Assembly (NCBI GenBank): GCA_963824645.1
Contig: CAWGQC010000004.1
Location: forward strand, 620,001-684,000
From: Bog-756 sp963824645
Lineage (GTDB): Bacteria; Actinomycetota; Acidimicrobiia; Acidimicrobiales; RAAP-2
Direction: 5' to 3'
Length of the DNA: 64,000 bases
Each line of letters opens with the position of its first letter. Position 1 is the first letter of the stretch. The notes beneath the pieces were generated by a model, which worked only from the letters and a program-made list of their open reading frames with translations, was not told the origin of the DNA and searched no databases. A program made the translations under genes and the position numbers. This document shows, piece after piece, positions 59,754-64,000 of the stretch.

Positions 59754-61676
59754 ATGGGGATTCCCGACGAGGACGTCGCCCGGGTACGGGCGGCGACGGA
59801 CATCGTGGCCCTCATCGGCGAGCAGGCGGCCCTCAAACGTCAAGGGCGCCGCTGGGTGGGCCTGTGCCCCTTCCACGGGGAGAAGACGCCCTCGTTCAGC
59901 GTCAACGCCGAGGAGGGCTTCTACTACTGCTTCGGCTGCCAGGCCAAGGGCGACGCCATCAGTTTCGTTCGGGCCGTCGAGCACCTCGATTTCGTGGATG
60001 CCGTCCGGCGCCTGGCCGACAAGGCGGGCATCACCATCCACGAGGATGCCGCCTCCGGCCGCGACAGCCAGAAGCGCAAGATCTTCCTCGACGCCATGGA
60101 GGAGGCCACCGAGTGGTACCACCAGCGTCTGCTGGCGGCTCCCGACGCCGGCGCCGCCCGCGACTACCTGCGCAGCCGGGGCTACGAGGGTGACGTGGTG
60201 CGCCGTTTCCGGCTGGGGTGGGCACCTGATGAGTGGGACGCCCTGTGCCTGGCCCTGAAGTTGAAGAAGGAGATCGCCGAGGGGGCCGGCCTCGGCTTCG
60301 TCAACCGGCGGGGACGTCTGCAGGATTCGTTCCGGTCCCGCATCCTGTTCCCCATCTGTGACCCGTCCGGTCATCCGGTGGCTCTCGGCGGTCGGGTCCT
60401 CCCCGGCAGTTCCGATCCGGCCAAATACAAGAACTCGGCGGAGTCGCCCATCTACTCCAAGCGCCGGACCCTGTACGCCCTCAACTGGGCCAAGCAGGAC
60501 GTCATCGCCTCGGACGAGGTGGTGGTGTGCGAGGGCTACACCGACGTGATCGGCATGTTCGAAGCGGGCATCGAGCGGGCCGTGGCCACCTGTGGGACTG
60601 CCCTCGGCGAGGAGCACGTGGTCCGCCTACGTAGCTTCGCCTCGCGGGTGGTGCTGGCTTTCGACGCCGACGGTGCGGGCCAGTCGGCCGCCGGCCGCTT
60701 CTACGAGTGGGAGCGGCGTTTCGAGATCGACGTGGCCGTGGCCGACCTGCCCCCCGGCTCGGATCCCGGCGACCTGGCCCGGAGTGATCCCGACGGGTTG
60801 CGGGCCGCGGTCGAGAATGCCAAACCGTTCCTCCAGTTCCGGCTGACCCGGATTCTGGACGGGGCCGATCTGTCGACGCCCGAGGGGCGGGCCCGGGCGG
60901 CCGACCACGCTCTGGCCGCGGTGGCCGAACACCCCGACAACCTGGTGCGCGACCAGTACCTCATGCAGGTGGCGGAAAGGTGCCGCCTCGAACCACTCCT
61001 GCTGCGTGAACGCCTCGACGAACTCCGTACTGCCGGTGGACCGCAGACCCCCCGCCCGGTGACCGCTTCGGGTCGGCGACGGGCGGAACAGGCGTCAGCC
61101 TCCGCCACCGCCGATCCGTGGGTGCGGGATCCGGAGGATGACGGCGACGACGACTTCGACGGGGGAGGGGTGGCCGGTCGCCGGGCCGAAGGGACCAACG
61201 GGCGGTTCGGTCGTGACGGCGGACAGAACGGTGAGTTCCGCCCCGGGCTCGAGGCCCTGCGGCTGGTCATCCACCGGCGGGCCGACGTCGAAGGCCGGAT
61301 CGAACCGGCCCTGTTCTCCGACGATCTGCAGCGCAGCACCTTCCAGGCCATCGTCGACGCCGGGGGCAATCTGCATGAAGCGGCCAGCACGGCACGGCCG
61401 GAAGTACGGGCCCTGCTGGTCCGGCTGGCGGTGGAGGAGCCCCGGGGCGAGGTCGATGAAGTGGTCCTCCAATTGGTCCGCGACGCCGCCCGTCGCCAGT
61501 TACGCCAGGTCACAGGGGAGGCCCGCACCTCGCCGTCGGCGGTGGAGGAGGCGGCGGCGGCCGCCTCCTGGGTTCAGGAACTCGACGATCCGGGCGCCTC
61601 GGCAGCGGCGACGGCCCGGTTGGTAGCCTGGCTGGTGGTGAGGGCACAAACGAGCGCGACAGAGTGGGCCTCATGA
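59754..61676 (+). CDS. dnaG: DNA primase DnaG
   Basis: This 640-residue protein has an N-terminal CHC2 zinc finger (LCPFHGEKTPSFSV...YYCFGC), the catalytic core, TOPRIM motifs VVVCEGYTDVIGM and AFDADGAGQ, and a C-terminal DnaB-interaction domain with low-complexity linker (RDPEDDGDDDFDGGG). It makes RNA primers at replication forks. The ATG follows TACCGT by 8 nt, suggesting leaderless transcription. It lies 46 bp after ppdK and overlaps sigA by 4 bases (ATGA), the conserved dnaG-sigA arrangement. Confidence 0.96.
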   Translation: MGIPDEDVARVRAATDIVALIGEQAALKRQGRRWVGLCPFHGEKTPSFSVNAEEGFYYCFGCQAKGDAISFVRAVEHLDFVDAVRRLADKAGITIHEDAASGRDSQKRKIFLDAMEEATEWYHQRLLAAPDAGAARDYLRSRGYEGDVVRRFRLGWAPDEWDALCLALKLKKEIAEGAGLGFVNRRGRLQDSFRSRILFPICDPSGHPVALGGRVLPGSSDPAKYKNSAESPIYSKRRTLYALNWAKQDVIASDEVVVCEGYTDVIGMFEAGIERAVATCGTALGEEHVVRLRSFASRVVLAFDADGAGQSAAGRFYEWERRFEIDVAVADLPPGSDPGDLARSDPDGLRAAVENAKPFLQFRLTRILDGADLSTPEGRARAADHALAAVAEHPDNLVRDQYLMQVAERCRLEPLLLRERLDELRTAGGPQTPRPVTASGRRRAEQASASATADPWVRDPEDDGDDDFDGGGVAGRRAEGTNGRFGRDGGQNGEFRPGLEALRLVIHRRADVEGRIEPALFSDDLQRSTFQAIVDAGGNLHEAASTARPEVRALLVRLAVEEPRGEVDEVVLQLVRDAARRQLRQVTGEARTSPSAVEEAAAAASWVQELDDPGASAAATARLVAWLVVRAQTSATEWAS

Positions 61677-63247
61677 TGGCAAAGCAGGCGCCTCCCACAT
61701 TGTCGATCGTGCCCGAGCCGACGACGGTGGCCGACCCGTTCGACGTGGCGCCGGCGACGTCTTCCACTTCGACTGCTTCGCCGACTTCGACTCCCGCCCC
61801 CACTTCGACGGCCACCCCACCGGCTCCCTCGGCATCACCGATGGTCGGGGGCTTACTCGATGTCGTGCCCGTCGATCAGTTCGAAGCCCTCATGCGTCGG
61901 GGCCGGGCCCGGGGCGGCCTGACCCAGGACGACGTGGTCACCCTTCTGCGCACGGTGGAGCTCAACGAGGATCTGATCACCGAGGTCGTCCTCCGGATCC
62001 GCGCTGCCGGAATCGAGTTCACCTACGACACCGGTGAGACCACAGTGGTGCCGGTGGTCGGGGCGGCCCTGGGCGAAGCGCCCGCTCCGTTGACCGAAAC
62101 GGTGACGCCCTCTCCCGGAGTGCCGGCCACCAACGGACCGCCACCGGCTCGCATCGTCGCCCTGGAGACCGGGCGGTCGACCCCGCGTCCGTCGGCAGGC
62201 AGCACCCTGGAGGCACCGGAGAGCACCGGTGGGGTTCCGGCCCGGGCCCCCGCCCGCCGGGAGCGGGCACCGCGCCGCTCGGCCAACAGCGACGGCTACA
62301 CCGACAGCGACGGGTTCAGGGGTTCGGCGGCCGATCCGGTACACATGTACCTCAAAGAGATCGGCAAGGTGAAGCTGCTCGACGCCTCGCTCGAGGTGGA
62401 GCTGGCCGAACGGATCCTGGCCGGCAGCGAGGCGGCCGGGCGGCTGGCCGCCTTCGACGGGGCTGAACGTGGGGTCTACCCCGACAGGGCCGCCGATCGT
62501 GTTCTGGTGCGCCGTGGTCAAGCGGCCAAAGAGGCCTTGATCGAGGCCAACCTGCGCCTGGTGGTGTCCATCGCCAAGCGGTACCGAAACCGCGGTCTGG
62601 CCTTTCTCGATCTCATCCAGGAGGGCAACCTCGGCCTCATGCGGGCGGTGGAGAAGTTCGACCACACCAAGGGGTTCAAGTTCTCGACGTACGCCACCTG
62701 GTGGATCCGTCAAGCCATCACCCGGGCCATCGCCGACCAGGCCCGCACCATCCGGATCCCGGTGCACATGGTGGAGACCATCAACAAGGTCGTATGGGCC
62801 CAGCGTCAGCTACTCCAGGAGCTGGGGCGGGAGCCCAGTGCCGAGGAAGTGGCCAGCCGGGTCGACTTCAGCATCGAACGGGTGCGCGAGATCCAGAGGA
62901 TCAACCAGGACACCGTCTCGCTCGAACAGCCCATGGGCGATGAGGACGACTTCAGCCTGTCCGATCTCATCGAGGACCGCGAGGCGGTGGTCCCCGACGA
63001 CGCCGCCGCCCGGATGATGCTGGACGACGCCGTGCGCGAAGCACTGGGACATCTCTCGCCGCGCGAGCAGGACGTGGTGCGGCTGCGTTTCGGTCTGGAG
63101 GACGGCAAGATCCGCACGCTGGAGGAGGTGGGCAAGGCCTTCGGCGTGACGCGTGAGCGGATCCGCCAGATCGAGGCCAAGACGCTGGCCAAGTTGCGGC
63201 GCCCCGAGTCCGCCCAGCTCCTGCGGGATTATCTCGACGAGGCCTGA
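61673..63247 (+). CDS. sigA: Primary sigma factor SigA/RpoD
   Basis: This sigma-70 protein has about 524 residues. The first 60 are Pro/Ser/Thr/Ala-rich and disordered, then a region 1.1-like segment (VVPVDQFEALMRRGRARGGLTQDDVV). Region 1.2 starts DPVHMYLKEIGKVKLLD. Region 2 includes RLVVSIAKRYRNRGLAFLDLIQEGNLGLMRAVEKFDHTKGFKFSTYATWWIRQAITRAIADQARTIRIPVHMVETI (RNAP binding and -10 recognition). The end is GVTRERIRQIEAKTLAKLRRP (-35 HTH). The ATGA overlap with dnaG fixes the start; GTG 61664 is an alternative. A TAGCCT at 61624 may be an internal promoter. It governs housekeeping transcription. Confidence 0.96.
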   Translation: MMAKQAPPTLSIVPEPTTVADPFDVAPATSSTSTASPTSTPAPTSTATPPAPSASPMVGGLLDVVPVDQFEALMRRGRARGGLTQDDVVTLLRTVELNEDLITEVVLRIRAAGIEFTYDTGETTVVPVVGAALGEAPAPLTETVTPSPGVPATNGPPPARIVALETGRSTPRPSAGSTLEAPESTGGVPARAPARRERAPRRSANSDGYTDSDGFRGSAADPVHMYLKEIGKVKLLDASLEVELAERILAGSEAAGRLAAFDGAERGVYPDRAADRVLVRRGQAAKEALIEANLRLVVSIAKRYRNRGLAFLDLIQEGNLGLMRAVEKFDHTKGFKFSTYATWWIRQAITRAIADQARTIRIPVHMVETINKVVWAQRQLLQELGREPSAEEVASRVDFSIERVREIQRINQDTVSLEQPMGDEDDFSLSDLIEDREAVVPDDAAARMMLDDAVREALGHLSPREQDVVRLRFGLEDGKIRTLEEVGKAFGVTRERIRQIEAKTLAKLRRPESAQLLRDYLDEA

Positions 63248-63337
63248 ACCCACCACCGGGACGTACTCTCATCCCCGGTCATCGGAAGCGGCGGCTCTGA
63301 TAGCGGATGCAGGTGGCGGCGGGTGTGGCGGTCCTCG

Positions 63338-63643
63338 TCACAGACGGCGGCCGTTGAGGGCGCTGGCCAGGTCCTCCGCCAGGTCGAGGGCGATGGCGTC
63401 GGCCGCCTGATCCCCGTCCCGCCAGCCCAGCCGGACACCGATGACGTCCTTCACCCTCTCGACACCCAGGGTGGCCACCGCCTTCGATTTGTCCCCCACC
63501 AGGGTGACGGTGCCGGTGACCGGTGCCGATCGACCCAGATCCTGGCCCAATCGGACGATCTGCCGGTAACGTTCACGGCCCGCCCGGGCGCCGAGCGTGT
63601 AGCCAACCAGGAAGGCGACGGCCGTGCCTATGCGGAACTTCAC
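63338..63643 (-). CDS. YtxH-like small membrane-associated protein
   Basis: This 101-residue protein has an N-terminal hydrophobic segment IGTAVAFLVGYTLGARAGRERYRQIVRLGQDLG, which recurs widely in actinobacteria (the 'GYylGakAGReRYeqi' pattern). An amphipathic C-terminal region follows. The GTG start gives the helix at the N-terminus; longer frames add unrelated sequence. Function is unknown. YtxH-type proteins are often general stress-induced. It is convergent with sigA. Confidence 0.7.
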   Translation of the reverse strand: MKFRIGTAVAFLVGYTLGARAGRERYRQIVRLGQDLGRSAPVTGTVTLVGDKSKAVATLGVERVKDVIGVRLGWRDGDQAADAIALDLAEDLASALNGRRL

Positions 63644-63754
63644 CTGATCATTGTGCCCTTCTCCTGCCGCCCGTGCACTTCCGCCTTCCCGCAGGCATGT
63701 ACGGGCTAGTCTGCTCTTTCGCCCGCCGCCATCCGAGCAGCGGAGAAGCCCTAT

Positions 63755-63827
63755 TCCGGGGTAGCTCAATCGGCAGAGCAAGCGGCTGTTAACCGCTAGG
63801 TTGAGAGTTCGAGTCTCTCCCCCGGAG
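63755..63827 (+). tRNA. tRNA-Asn (anticodon GTT)
   Basis: The 73-nt cloverleaf has an acceptor stem TCCGGGG/CCCCGGA, D-arm GCTC...GAGC, anticodon stem AGCGG/CCGCT with loop CTGTTAA (anticodon GTT) and T-arm GAGAG-TTCGAGT-CTCTC, with discriminator G. The 3' CCA is not encoded. No intron is seen. Confidence 0.97.
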
Positions 63828-64000
63828 CACTTGGCCAGCAGGTGGAGTAATGGGCCGACGGCGGAGCAGTGCGGACCGCGCTACGGCACTGGACCGAAGG
63901 CGTGGAGCGGTGGTTGTCCCGGCCGGCGGTCCCCTGGTGGCGACGGCCGAGGTGGTAGTACTGAAGACCGGTTCGGACGCGACCGTGCCGGAAAGGCGCA

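Noticed and set aside
63850..64000. A possible partial gene running off the right edge (ATG with GGTGGAG just upstream)
   Set aside because: Only about 50 codons are visible, Arg/Ala/Val-rich without any recognisable motif, and the ribosome site is unusually close to the ATG.

Overview
The window is about 64 kb of a high-GC chromosome with mostly ATG/GTG starts, many ATGA/GTGA/TGATG gene overlaps, and an actinobacterial gene repertoire (BldD-like regulator, HrcA/CIRCE, IdeR/DtxR-type regulator, an LAATG-type surface-anchoring signal, CYP51 with a 3Fe-4S ferredoxin). It fits a non-mycobacterial actinobacterium, plausibly Acidimicrobiia. The class is inferred from gene content only, because no rRNA gene is present. 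One tRNA-Asn lies near the right end. I see no CRISPR array, phage, IS element or plasmid module.

Layout. (1) 1-11.3 kb: two divergent operons. Leftward: TetR, CYP123-like P450, SDR, CYP51, ferredoxin, SnoaL-like protein. Rightward: 3-hydroxyisobutyrate-dehydrogenase-like, aldehyde dehydrogenase, carboxymuconolactone-decarboxylase-like, SDR, enoyl-CoA hydratase-like, LLM/F420-type oxidoreductase, thioesterase-like. Most of this gene set matches the M. tuberculosis Rv0763c-Rv0771 neighbourhood and suggests oxidation of a sterol, terpenoid or other lipid. A 14-bp perfect palindrome lies between the two operons. (2) 11.5-15.1 kb: a branched-chain-amino-acid-type binding lipoprotein, rpsT and lepA. 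(3) 15.2-36 kb: an accessory region with a Wzx-like flippase, six glycosyltransferases, a ManC-type cupin, a two-domain alpha/beta hydrolase and a PAP2 phosphatase. It also holds small metabolic and regulatory genes: GNAT, OsmC, class III cyclase fused to a YHS-like domain, HAD, transglutaminase-like, GntR. (4) 35.9-52.4 kb: a core block of ideR-like, CIRCE-hrcA-dnaJ-rsmE, bldD, HTH, HIT, phoH-ybeY-CNNM-era, dinG-like, TauE, uppS, recO, hemW and glyS. (5) 52.5-64 kb: an alpha/beta hydrolase, DUF1801, a methyltransferase, a large sortase-type surface protein, then ppdK, dnaG, sigA, a YtxH-like protein and tRNA-Asn.

Five genes (aldehyde dehydrogenase, lepA, two glycosyltransferases, the two-domain hydrolase) are broken by single-base shifts, nearly all in C/G homopolymers. 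Each is restored to full family length by changing the run by one base, which points to residual assembly or sequencing errors rather than real decay. Several genes have a TANNNT -10-like hexamer only 5-9 nt before the start codon and no Shine-Dalgarno, which suggests leaderless transcripts. The most notable unusual proteins are Era with an acidic insertion, pyruvate phosphate dikinase with a histone-like basic tail, the cyclase-YHS fusion, and a hydrolase whose two nucleophile elbows lack serine.
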